Notes: generated by a model not told the origin, from the letters alone. A stretch of 17,824 bases of DNA from JAZDLR01 sp964540995 (GCA_964540995.1 CAZIOU010000017.1:1-17824); one strand, 5' to 3'. Shown: positions 6,758 to 14,364, counted from the stretch's first letter. A program made the numbers and translations.

Positions 6758-6781
6758 ACCCGTCATCTCTGATGATGGGTT
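6757..6781 (+). terminator. Hairpin after the candidate major pilin gene (possible attenuator)
   Basis: AACCCGTCATC pairs with GATGATGGGTT (11-bp stem, one G-U) around a TCT loop. No U-tract follows (GGGGCTTACAC), so it may stabilise the upstream mRNA end or terminate only partly. The next pilin gene starts 21 bp later. Confidence 0.55.
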
Positions 6782-6802
6782 GGGGCTTACACTATATCCC
6801 TC

Positions 6803-7204
6803 ATGATTTCTCATTCTATTTACTCGTGGCTAGTGAACATCGCTCAGGCGCAAACCCAAGCTCAAGATGGGTTACAAGAAGCAGTGGCTGGCACTGGTAT
6901 TCCACGCCAGTCAATTGAATCCTTCGCCGCTAATCTCGTTATCACACTACTCGGTATTGTCGGTATTCTTTTTATGCTCCTTATCCTCTATGGCGGCTAC
7001 ACCTGGATGATGGGCAGTAGATCAGGCAAAGAAAAAGAAATCAACAATGCCAAGACGATCCTTACTAATGCCACCATCGGTCTCATGATAGTAATAGCGG
7101 CCTATGTACTAACCTACTTTATTGCTACACAAATAATCAATGCTACATCGTCGGACCTAAGTCAACCAGTCACACCATCTGGCCCTCCATTTAATCCCAA
7201 ATAA
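6803..7204 (+). CDS. T4SS pilin-like two-helix protein
   Basis: 133 residues. The leader MISHSIYSWLVNIAQAQ is short and only weakly hydrophobic, yet ends in the same AQ junction as its neighbours. The helices (about 43-65 and 86-112) flank YGGYTWMMGSRSGKEKEINNAKTIL, a diverged form of the array motif with MGSRSGK in place of TSGGN. It ends with a Pro/Ser-rich tail SQPVTPSGPPFNPK. There is no Shine-Dalgarno. The next gene starts 5 bp downstream. It is probably a minor or accessory subunit of the same surface structure. Confidence 0.85.
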   Translation: MISHSIYSWLVNIAQAQTQAQDGLQEAVAGTGIPRQSIESFAANLVITLLGIVGILFMLLILYGGYTWMMGSRSGKEKEINNAKTILTNATIGLMIVIAAYVLTYFIATQIINATSSDLSQPVTPSGPPFNPK

Positions 7205-7209
7205 ATACT

Positions 7210-7626
7210 ATGAAAAAAATATTTTACACTGCGCTCGCTCTGGCGCTCGCGCCGCGCATCAGTCTAGCTCAACAGAACAATCAAGTTCTCAATAGCATTA
7301 CAGACATTGGGAAAAAGGTGTATGGCACAGATAAACCATTGCCTATTACTGATGTTATTTCTAATGTGATTCAAGTTTTTCTAGGTTTATTGGGAATTAT
7401 ATTTTTACTTCTCATCATCTGGTCCGGTTTCCGTTGGATGACCAGCGGTGGTAATGAGAAAACCATTGAAAGCGCTAAGTCGACTCTCGTCAATTCTACT
7501 ATTGGTCTGATCATTGTATTGGCTGGCTATTCGATAGCAGCATTTATCGCCGGGGCCTTAGGAAACGCTGTTAGTCCCGCGGGAACAGGTGGTGGTACTG
7601 GCGGCGGAACTGGTGGAACGAGTTAA
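7210..7626 (+). CDS. T4SS pilin-like protein with Gly/Thr tail
   Basis: 138 residues. Signal peptide to SLA-Q (about residue 20), an outer segment with TDIGKKVYGTDKPLPITDV, helix one (about 48-73), WSGFRWMTSGGNEKTIESAKSTL, helix two (about 97-118), and a low-complexity tail GTGGGTGGGTGGTS. The tail would be extracytoplasmic if the signal peptide is cleaved; such Gly-rich ends can act as flexible linkers. It is the last of the five pilin-like genes, 5 bp after the previous one, with no Shine-Dalgarno. No + strand U-tract terminator is obvious; the hairpin at 7650-7680 may serve both strands. Confidence 0.87.
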   Translation: MKKIFYTALALALAPRISLAQQNNQVLNSITDIGKKVYGTDKPLPITDVISNVIQVFLGLLGIIFLLLIIWSGFRWMTSGGNEKTIESAKSTLVNSTIGLIIVLAGYSIAAFIAGALGNAVSPAGTGGGTGGGTGGTS

Positions 7627-7649
7627 TTTCTTCTCTTTCAAAATAAATA

Positions 7650-7680
7650 CACCCCCATCGAGCTGAGCTCGACGGGGGCG
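7650..7680 (-). terminator. Intrinsic terminator of the lipoprotein gene
   Basis: Arms 7650-7664 and 7666-7680 form a long GC-rich stem with CCCCC/GGGGG. Two positions pair as G-U only in the minus-strand RNA. On that strand the stem is followed by TATTTATTTT, a U-rich tract, 4 bp past the TGA stop. It may also serve the pilin operon from the other side, less well. Confidence 0.8.
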
Positions 7681-7684
7681 TTGT

Positions 7685-8161
7685 TCATTTGTTGTCGAAA
7701 TGCATCTCCCAATCGAAGTTATTGGGCGCATCACGAGCACGACCATTAACTTCAAAGTAGTAGTACCTCGACGGTTCGGTCCTGCCTGCGCAGTGGAACC
7801 GATAACGAATCTTGTATTCCCGCCCCGGTAGGGTCGGCTTGACTCGGATAGACAAGGGAATTCCTTGGATATCGTCCGTCTTCATCTCCGGCGGGATCTT
7901 GATCTCGGCACCGTTCTCCCAAGCCCCCCTGATATTAGTCTCGAAGTCGTAGGGGAGCCAGATCGTCAGATCGCAATCCGTCGAAAGATTGGTGATATAT
8001 CCCCTCATCCACGGTTCATCTTTGCTTTCCAGGTCCTGACCGATATAGACCGCTTGGTGGGTCGATCGGTCACTACCAATCTGAATGATTGCACGACTCG
8101 AGGTGCACCCGGTGAGAAACAGGCCGAGGACCAGCAGAACAAGCGAATTCTTGGCGAACAT
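7685..8161 (-). CDS. Putative lipoprotein of unknown function (likely acquired)
   Basis: 158 residues. I do not recognise the family. The leader MFAKNSLVLLVLGLFLTGC has a lipobox L16-T17-G18-C19. The mature part is rich in alternating beta-type sequence, with two further cysteines (C63, C124) that could form one disulfide, suggesting a compact beta-sandwich. The ATG at 8161 is chosen because GAGGTG sits 5 nt upstream on the minus strand and the longer open frame would run through the promoter. By hand count, five 60-base rows inside the gene are 54% GC (162/300), against 43% (155/360) for six rows in flanking genes. It is the only gene in the window ending in TGA. With its own consensus promoter, SD and terminator, it looks like a compact unit acquired from elsewhere; that is inference. 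Confidence 0.85.
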   Translation of the reverse strand: MFAKNSLVLLVLGLFLTGCTSSRAIIQIGSDRSTHQAVYIGQDLESKDEPWMRGYITNLSTDCDLTIWLPYDFETNIRGAWENGAEIKIPPEMKTDDIQGIPLSIRVKPTLPGREYKIRYRFHCAGRTEPSRYYYFEVNGRARDAPNNFDWEMHFDNK

Positions 8162-8210
8162 GAGACACCTCGTAGTTGGAGATAGGGTCAAGGAACAGCG
8201 TGAATATATC

Positions 8211-8239
8211 AATATACAATATAAATAGTATATTGTCAA
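8211..8239 (-). promoter_or_regulatory. Consensus sigma70 promoter of the lipoprotein gene
   Basis: On the minus strand TTGACA (8239-8234), a 17-bp spacer and TATATT (8216-8211). The predicted start is near 8204, leaving a leader of about 40 nt that contains the GAGGTG ribosome-binding site. This is the best -35/-10 pair in the window. Confidence 0.8.
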
Positions 8240-8266
8240 TAGCTAGATTATGGCCTAACTGATACA

Positions 8267-10084
8267 ATGTTTCTCGTGAAACATCTTTGGTCACGACTAC
8301 CATCCAACCCTCCTCTACTGCTCCTAGGAGCCGCTGTGCTCTTCGTAGTAGCCTTCAGCGCTGTAGTGCTCACCAAATACCATTTCTTCCTCTATAACGG
8401 TCTGGATCTAGCTATTTTCAATAACTCGTTGTGGAACCTGGTTCACGGTCACAACCTCACTAATGCTATCCACCCTCCTAGCTACTGGGCTGACCATGTG
8501 TCACCGTGGCTACTTATCTTAGCTCTGCCTTATTCACTGTGGTCTGATCCGCAATTATTATTGCTACTGCAAATTGGTACGCTGGCGGCTTGCGTCTGGC
8601 CACTGTATCGGATCAGTCGTAATCATCTGTCGGTCAAAATGTCCTGCTTGCTGGCAGGACTATGGCTGGTCAATCCGATGATTCACAATATTAGTTTGTA
8701 TGAATTTAGTTTGGTGCCTTGGTCAATGTTCTTCTTACTGTGGACCTACTACTGGTATGAACAGAAAAATTTCTCTCGCTTCATTATTTTCTCTCTGTTA
8801 GCCATAAGCACACGAGAAGATATCGCTATCATGCTACTAGGATTCTCACTCTTAGCTGGTTGGGACCGCAGAAATTGGAAATGGTGGCTCACCCCAGCTG
8901 CACTTGGTTTGAGTTGGTTTGCAGTGACGCAATTTATTACTAGCCAGGTTTCTATCATTGGCGGCTCTAAGTTTCTCAATTTCTATAGTTGGATCTGGCA
9001 CCCATCGGTGGCCGAAATCCTACGGCACATTGTAAATATTGGTAATGTACAAATTGTTTTGGGATTATTATTGCCGTTATTATTCTTACCGCTACTTAAA
9101 CCACGCGTCTTATTGTTAACCTTAATTCCTTTAGCCATCTTACGGTTGGGGAGCGCTGATGATGGCGCGCCCATACTACGCGCACATTATGGTGGGTTGT
9201 TGCTGTGGCCGCTTTTCATCGCGGCTATTCACAGCTTAGCACCAATCAGCCCTCCCAAACTTCTGATCAAATTAGCCAACTACCGATCGCTCGTTCTATT
9301 ATCCTTGGTCGCAGCTAGTGTCTATGCTTGTCTCACCTACGGCGTCATAGTTCCCTTTGCTCGCTATCACTGGGACAACGTCAGACGTGACGATTATGTA
9401 CAGGCTCTACGACAAATACCAGCCAGCGCACGCGTTGCGACTACCTACGCTTTCCTCACACCACTATCATCGCGAGCTCAAATTCAACTCCTGCCCTATG
9501 CCTATGCCAACTTGGGACAGTTTGCTCTGACACAGTATCCTTTGGATCCTGCTACCGATTATCTGGTTATTGACTGGCAAGATTGGCTCATCGCCCAGAT
9601 TCATTATCCTGACCGGTATCCACACAAAACATCTCTAGCAACAATGACTGATCGCTGGCGCAGCTGGCAAACGGACTATCAACCCAGCTGGCAACACGGT
9701 AGTGTCATGGTGCTCAAGAGAAACCTCAACCCAAAAGCCCTAGCTTCTATCACCGAGATCAAAAGTCCAACCGCTGACAGCCTTAGCCTAACCAAGCAAG
9801 AAGGTTTCTACACCGTTGCAAGCAGTGTGAAAGCGACTAGCAGTTTGAGAGCCTTGCAGATTGAGAGTGCGGGTGATAGCTATTACTTACCGCTGGCTTA
9901 TGGTCTCTGGACTGCCACCTCGAGCGCTGCCACTATAGGACAACCTGTCTTTGATTCTAATATAAAAAAAGTAACCTTAGTTACTTGGGACAATCCGCAT
10001 ATTGTCATCAACGATCTGAATTTCGTCCAACTACAGTGGGACCATATATTTAACTTAGCGGAATCTAACGTACTTGATAGATAG
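8267..10084 (+). CDS. DUF2079 family polytopic membrane protein
   Basis: 605 residues with around ten or more hydrophobic segments in the first 370 residues, then a soluble extracytoplasmic C-terminal half. Near the N-terminus are LYNGLDLAIFNNSLWNLVHG (42-61) and ADHVSPWLLILALPY (75-89), and later STREDIAIMLLGF, the marks of DUF2079. Conserved acidic residues in the first outer loop (D47, D76) with an early RED motif recall GT-C glycosyltransferases, but the reaction is not known. The start at 8267 overlaps a parS-like site and has no Shine-Dalgarno; a slightly later start cannot be excluded, although the first helix begins by residue 16. Its 3' end overlaps the convergent gene at 10065 by 20 bp, with no terminator visible. 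Confidence 0.88.
   Translation: MFLVKHLWSRLPSNPPLLLLGAAVLFVVAFSAVVLTKYHFFLYNGLDLAIFNNSLWNLVHGHNLTNAIHPPSYWADHVSPWLLILALPYSLWSDPQLLLLLQIGTLAACVWPLYRISRNHLSVKMSCLLAGLWLVNPMIHNISLYEFSLVPWSMFFLLWTYYWYEQKNFSRFIIFSLLAISTREDIAIMLLGFSLLAGWDRRNWKWWLTPAALGLSWFAVTQFITSQVSIIGGSKFLNFYSWIWHPSVAEILRHIVNIGNVQIVLGLLLPLLFLPLLKPRVLLLTLIPLAILRLGSADDGAPILRAHYGGLLLWPLFIAAIHSLAPISPPKLLIKLANYRSLVLLSLVAASVYACLTYGVIVPFARYHWDNVRRDDYVQALRQIPASARVATTYAFLTPLSSRAQIQLLPYAYANLGQFALTQYPLDPATDYLVIDWQDWLIAQIHYPDRYPHKTSLATMTDRWRSWQTDYQPSWQHGSVMVLKRNLNPKALASITEIKSPTADSLSLTKQEGFYTVASSVKATSSLRALQIESAGDSYYLPLAYGLWTATSSAATIGQPVFDSNIKKVTLVTWDNPHIVINDLNFVQLQWDHIFNLAESNVLDR
8268..8283. promoter_or_regulatory. parS-like ParB-binding palindrome
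   Basis: TGTTTCTCGTGAAACA matches the bacterial parS consensus TGTTTCACGTGAAACA at 15 of 16 bases. It overlaps the start codon of the next gene, whose first residues MFLVKH are close to the MFHVKH produced when parS falls at a gene start; the opposite strand reads VSRET. No other copy was noticed here and no parA/parB gene is present. Binding is not shown. Confidence 0.6.
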
Positions 10085-11672
10085 CGCCAGCAGCAGTCTC
10101 GTCGACCAAAGTTGCGTAATCCACTTGCTTGAGCCAAGAGAAATACTCCGGCGGATACTGTCGTGAATAATGTGTCACGATCAAAGTTATTTTATTGCTG
10201 CGCAGGAAATTTCGCTTATCCATACCGGTGTCAGGTGAGAAAAATTCATCAACCTGCTGACGCTTCTGGAGATAATTAATAGTCTGATGCTGATGACCGA
10301 TATACACCGTACGTCCACTAAAGGCTGGGATCAATAAACCGAGAGATTCATCAAAAGGCAAGACCACACTGTCTCGGGGTTGGGCTTGCACCTGCAGCAA
10401 CAGCTCACGTGTCGGTGCTGACAGATAAAACCGTTCATCCTGCAGATAATATTTGATCGCTCCGAAATAGACCACCTGACTATACCAAGGTCCGAAGGTT
10501 ATCAAGGCAATCACCGCCAGCCAATACAGTAACCGACGATAGGTATTTTTAATTTTCTTGGCTAACGTGATAGCACCTAGGCCCGCTACTAGAGAGGCTG
10601 GGATCAGCCAAGCATTCGCTAAGCGTCGATTGTAGTCCAGTGGCAGATAGATCAAGATCCACGTCGTCCACGTCCAGATGACGAGAAGCGCCCACCACTG
10701 ATTGTCACGATACTTAGTCCACCATGTGCGACTACCAACGACAGCTAGCGGCAATAGTAAGCCCCAAGCGATGAGAAAATTGTAGATCGGCGGCGAGTAG
10801 ACGAGATTCTGCGCTGACCAACCTTTGATGGCAACTTCTTGATTGACCAACGTCCAAACCAAGCCAGCAGCAATTAGACACCAAGACCAGAACAAGGCGA
10901 GCTTGAAAATATATTTACGATCATTGGTGCGCCACCAACGCCATAATGACCAGATCGACGGCACCGTCATCACGATCCAGAAATCATAAGGATGAACCAT
11001 GATCAGTAAGGCCGCCAAAGCACCACTCAAACCTTCTGATCGCCAAGTGATTTCCTGACGTTGCCGTGCCCAAAGATAGAAAACTGCTAATAATAAAATA
11101 TGGGTCAGGATAAAAAGAGGGGATTGCTGCGCATTGGAGAAGGCCGACAGCTCGCCCATATAGATATCGACTGGTTTACTGATCAGTGGATCAAAATTCT
11201 TACCCAAGATAGTTGGCCAGATCAGCGCCGCTACCCAGCCCCAGCCAGCTCCAAAAAGGACAAAAAGCCACAACCAGATCCTATCCTCATACCTGCGAGC
11301 CAATCGCGTCACCCAGAGCAACAAAAGAGCTACTAGCATCAGTGATAATAAGACGCGCCAGCTCTGATAGGCTGTTACCACACTCAGCCCCAGCCAATAA
11401 GCCGATTGTCCGATCAGCCACCAGTGCGGACTGATCAGAGCGCCGATCTGCGCTTCGCCAGTATGAATATTTTTCTGCATCAAGGCTCCTTGGACGCCCT
11501 GTTGGATCATCGAATAATAAACCAACTTATCAGCGGAAGCAGTTAGATTCAAGCCACTATACTGCTTGCCTTCGGGAGTAACCCAAGCAGCAGCCAGATA
11601 AAAAAAATTCGTCCCCACCAAGAAAACGAGCGCTAAAAACAGTATGACTACGAGGTAGTGTTTCTTAGTCAT
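10065..11672 (-). CDS. Polytopic membrane protein, GT-C glycosyltransferase-like
   Basis: 535 residues from MTKKHYLV at 11672; a longer frame to 11723 would overlap the upstream gene by 59 bp. About eleven to thirteen hydrophobic segments. The first outer loop contains SADKLVYYSMIQQGVQGALMQKNIHTGEAQ (46-75), with D48 and E73 where GT-C enzymes place their acidic catalytic residues. A later SGALAALLIMVHPYDFW segment also fits such proteins in Patescibacteria. The C-terminal 120 residues form an outer domain. The likely role is transfer of a sugar from a polyprenyl-phosphate donor to a surface acceptor. Its start overlaps the previous stop by 8 bp, indicating translational coupling, and its end overlaps the convergent DUF2079 gene. 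Confidence 0.85.
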   Translation of the reverse strand: MTKKHYLVVILFLALVFLVGTNFFYLAAAWVTPEGKQYSGLNLTASADKLVYYSMIQQGVQGALMQKNIHTGEAQIGALISPHWWLIGQSAYWLGLSVVTAYQSWRVLLSLMLVALLLLWVTRLARRYEDRIWLWLFVLFGAGWGWVAALIWPTILGKNFDPLISKPVDIYMGELSAFSNAQQSPLFILTHILLLAVFYLWARQRQEITWRSEGLSGALAALLIMVHPYDFWIVMTVPSIWSLWRWWRTNDRKYIFKLALFWSWCLIAAGLVWTLVNQEVAIKGWSAQNLVYSPPIYNFLIAWGLLLPLAVVGSRTWWTKYRDNQWWALLVIWTWTTWILIYLPLDYNRRLANAWLIPASLVAGLGAITLAKKIKNTYRRLLYWLAVIALITFGPWYSQVVYFGAIKYYLQDERFYLSAPTRELLLQVQAQPRDSVVLPFDESLGLLIPAFSGRTVYIGHQHQTINYLQKRQQVDEFFSPDTGMDKRNFLRSNKITLIVTHYSRQYPPEYFSWLKQVDYATLVDETAAGAIYQVR

Positions 11673-13239
11673 GGTTAACAATTTCAAAAATCTTAGCAAA
11701 AGCTCCTTGATAGCGCAGAACAAAATGCTGGTCCTTACTTAACTGATCGATGAAATCAGCGTTGTCATTACTCACCAGTACGAAACGACTATGAAATACC
11801 TGGCTGATAATCTGACTAATATCACCAGTAGCTTTGCCTTGGCTAACGGTGGACCACAGGCGGAATAGCTCCGGACTCTTGTTGTACATGAAGGTCGGAT
11901 CCAGACCGACGATATAATAATTATAACGATTCTGGTAGAAAAGCGCCGGCCAATAATCCCAATTGGAGTGGAAAATAATCTCGCCTGGTTTACTGTGTTC
12001 GCGTAACCAGATAGACTCTTCGGCTAATTGATTGATGGCGAAGGGAGTCTTGCTCTCGAAGGAACGAATATTGATCACGTCTTTGATTACCATGTAGAAA
12101 AATACTGGTAAGATGAAAAATACGACAACCAACGTGTAAACTTTGACGAGGGTTCCGTACAGCCCCGGTTCGCGCAGTTGGGCTCGCAACCAACTAGTAG
12201 AAATGTGAGACAAACATTTGATCCACAGACCAGCTGTAGCGATGAAGAGTAACGGTGACGACAGCTCAATATAGCGACGTGATTTCCAGGTCAACCCCAA
12301 CGCGATCAAACCAAGGATAAGCAGATACCAGTCATTACGATTCAGGCTGCGCCAGCGTGACCAACCAAAAATAACAATCAATAAGAGGGCGATAAGCGGA
12401 TAAAGATGGAAATTAATTACTTCATTCCATGGCAAAGGATACCATTCAGCGCCCACGCCGACCGTTGAATTGTAATTGACGATAGCAATCTGGAAAATTT
12501 GCTGCCAATAGAAATAAACATTGTTGGGCCAGTAAGGATTTACCACGATACCAACTACGCTGCCCAACACAGTTGCTAGAAGACCGAAGAATGCCGTTGA
12601 CGCAAAATAACGACGCCACCAGACAACTGTCGTAACCTTCCATTCTGCCGCGCAATCGACAATCCAATATAATCCAGCCAGCATAATACCGAAGATCCAC
12701 CCACCGTAGAGCCAGACGTAGATAATTTGTAATATGAACAGTAGCCAATTCCGCTTCTGTCGCAAGGCATAGAGGATAAAGATGACGACGATCAAGGAGA
12801 CGCTATTGGCCTTGACCAAGGCTAGACGAAAGGCAAACGTAGAAGATACCAATAATAAACCAGTCCATAACAATGCCAGATTGGGCGCTAGTCGCCGTAT
12901 ATACCAATAGAACACTGTAAAGAAACTAGCACCAAAAATAATAGTTCCCAATTTGATTGCATACAAGGGATTACCCAACTTCATCAATGGAGCTAGCAAC
13001 AGATGGTACAACAGGTGATGATCAGCAAAATGAGTCGTCAGGGTAGTGAATTGCATCCAGGGTAAGCTACGCAACAAGACCCCTTCCGACAGCAATTGTG
13101 CAATAGCAGCGTGGTAGAAAACATCAGGATCACCAAATGCTAGGTGAAATTGCCAGAAAGCCAAAAATAAAAATGCCACAAAAAAAACCAGCAGATATTC
13201 CATCTGTCGATAATAACGTTGCTGTTCGGTCATAATCAT
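11665..13239 (-). CDS. Polytopic membrane protein, GT-C / STT3-like glycosyltransferase
   Basis: 524 residues from the first ATG after the intercistronic hairpin; a second ATG at 13233 would give 522. A longer open frame to 13308 overlaps the upstream gene and is unlikely. The first outer loop has FGDPDVFYHAAIAQLL (35-50) followed by HFADHHLLYHLLLAP (70-84). A D-P-D then Y-H arrangement and a second acidic/His loop resemble the metal-binding loops of GT-C enzymes such as oligosaccharyltransferase STT3 and PMT-type mannosyltransferases. About ten membrane helices are followed by an outer C-terminal domain of about 130 residues. It probably transfers lipid-linked sugars to protein or glycan outside the membrane; the family is an inference. 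It overlaps the next gene by 8 bp. Confidence 0.85.
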   Translation of the reverse strand: MIMTEQQRYYRQMEYLLVFFVAFLFLAFWQFHLAFGDPDVFYHAAIAQLLSEGVLLRSLPWMQFTTLTTHFADHHLLYHLLLAPLMKLGNPLYAIKLGTIIFGASFFTVFYWYIRRLAPNLALLWTGLLLVSSTFAFRLALVKANSVSLIVVIFILYALRQKRNWLLFILQIIYVWLYGGWIFGIMLAGLYWIVDCAAEWKVTTVVWWRRYFASTAFFGLLATVLGSVVGIVVNPYWPNNVYFYWQQIFQIAIVNYNSTVGVGAEWYPLPWNEVINFHLYPLIALLLIVIFGWSRWRSLNRNDWYLLILGLIALGLTWKSRRYIELSSPLLFIATAGLWIKCLSHISTSWLRAQLREPGLYGTLVKVYTLVVVFFILPVFFYMVIKDVINIRSFESKTPFAINQLAEESIWLREHSKPGEIIFHSNWDYWPALFYQNRYNYYIVGLDPTFMYNKSPELFRLWSTVSQGKATGDISQIISQVFHSRFVLVSNDNADFIDQLSKDQHFVLRYQGAFAKIFEIVNHD

Positions 13240-13241
13240 AG

Positions 13242-13270
13242 GGCGCTCCACAAGCATGGGTTGGAGCGCC
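13242..13270. repeat. Intercistronic hairpin between isomerase and GT-C genes
   Basis: Perfect 9-bp stem GGCGCTCCA (13242-13250) with TGGAGCGCC (13262-13270) and an 11-nt loop. It fills the gap between the isomerase stop (13275) and the next ATG (13239). No U-tract follows, so it is more likely an mRNA-stabilising or attenuating element than a terminator. Confidence 0.65.
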
Positions 13271-13274
13271 GATA

Positions 13275-14294
13275 TTAGGCTAGGCGCTTCTTCAGGTAAC
13301 TTACCCAAGGAATGGCCGTAGCGTCAAGGTGCTGTTGCTGTGCTAACTCCAACGTAATGGCTGAACTCCAAGCAATTGCCTGCAACGATTGTTCCAGTGT
13401 ACTACCGGTAAAAGACTGTTTCGTAATAGCGATACCAAATCGTTTCAATATTTCTTGTGTTACGCGGTAACGTTTGCGTGTCTGACTACCGTAGAGCGAA
13501 GACTCTAGACAAATTACTGACCACTGCTTAGAACGAGCTCCCAACTGAGACAAACCTTCGAGCAGATGGTGGTTTAATTCTGGCAAAGCAAAATAGGCAG
13601 CAAACATTTTGGCGGTTTCATTCAGTTGATTGCTGGCGATATGGGCGGCGCCGATGAGGTGCTCGGAAGCAATGACGATACATTGCTGCGTCGCCAACTG
13701 TTTGGCTTGAGTCGTTATTAGTTTGGCCGATGGTTTCAACTTCTTACTAGCTACAATTAATTCTATGGTCGGTATATTGAGCGCCTTGGTCCAACGAGCA
13801 ATCTGAAAATAAGCCGCTACGAAATAACCCAAACCCAGTCGTGGCTGTCCTGAAGGATTGTATTGAGTATCGAAGATGACATGGGGCATGCGGTAGCGCG
13901 CTGCGAGTTCCGCCAAGGGGCCACCTGATGTCAGCACCATGATAGGCAGATGCTTGCGTCGCGCTTGCTGGAAGCAGCTAAGACTCTCTTCTGTCGTGCC
14001 AGAATAACTAGCGATGACAATTAAACTGTTAGCCGTTACTGTCGCGGGCAACTGGTAATTATTAACGATGACGATAGGAAGTTTAAGCTTGTTCCAGTAG
14101 GTGTAGCGCAACCAATCAGCCGCCAGTGCCGAACCACCCATGCCACAGACCACGATAGTGTCAAATTGCTTCTTGGCAAAGGGATTTACTTTGGGCCATG
14201 AAGCCAAGGTAGCAGTGATCTGCTGAGGTAGCTGATCGATAGAAGAAGCTACTAGGGTATTGTGTTGATCTCGCTTAGATCTGGTTGATCTCAT
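13275..14294 (-). CDS. Bifunctional phosphoglucose/phosphomannose isomerase (SIS domain)
   Basis: 339 residues from the ATG at 14294. An in-frame ATG at 14345 is rejected because a good promoter lies between the two. SIS-domain motifs are VVCGMGGSALAADWL (48-62), IASYSGTTEES (94-104) and LTSGGPLAELA (121-131). SGQPRLGLGY (148-157), QLNETAK with Glu226 and ELNHHLLEG with His242 match the active site of the archaeal/bacterial PGI/PMI family (bact-PGI_C at the C-terminus). The family interconverts glucose-6-P or mannose-6-P with fructose-6-P in the cytosol. As first gene of an operon with two membrane glycosyltransferase-like proteins, it may supply mannose or glucose precursors for surface glycans. 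Confidence 0.92.
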   Translation of the reverse strand: MRSTRSKRDQHNTLVASSIDQLPQQITATLASWPKVNPFAKKQFDTIVVCGMGGSALAADWLRYTYWNKLKLPIVIVNNYQLPATVTANSLIVIASYSGTTEESLSCFQQARRKHLPIMVLTSGGPLAELAARYRMPHVIFDTQYNPSGQPRLGLGYFVAAYFQIARWTKALNIPTIELIVASKKLKPSAKLITTQAKQLATQQCIVIASEHLIGAAHIASNQLNETAKMFAAYFALPELNHHLLEGLSQLGARSKQWSVICLESSLYGSQTRKRYRVTQEILKRFGIAITKQSFTGSTLEQSLQAIAWSSAITLELAQQQHLDATAIPWVSYLKKRLA

Positions 14295-14303
14295 GATGTA
14301 ATC

Positions 14304-14332
14304 ATTATGGACGTAACCGCTGACAGCGTCAA
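14304..14332 (-). promoter_or_regulatory. Sigma70-type promoter of the isomerase operon (leaderless)
   Basis: On the minus strand TTGACG (14332-14327), a 17-bp spacer and CATAAT (14309-14304). Only 9 bp separate the -10 from the ATG at 14294, so the transcript should begin at or within about 3 nt of the start codon. There is no room for a Shine-Dalgarno. Confidence 0.7.
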
Positions 14333-14364
14333 GAGAAATACTCAATTCGATACCTCATCTAACC

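Noticed and set aside
7685..7687. TGA of the lipoprotein gene as recoded sense codon
   Set aside because: No other gene contains in-frame TGA, and a terminator hairpin begins 4 bp later, so TGA is a true stop under the standard code.
8073..8303. Minus-strand open frame starting MVVVTKDVSRET
   Set aside because: It is a shadow: the VSRET string comes from the parS-like site and the rest runs antisense through the lipoprotein promoter and out of frame with the lipoprotein gene.
10065..10084. Bidirectional terminator between DUF2079 and the convergent GT-C gene
   Set aside because: The two coding ends overlap by 20 bp and no inverted repeat with a U-tract was found there.
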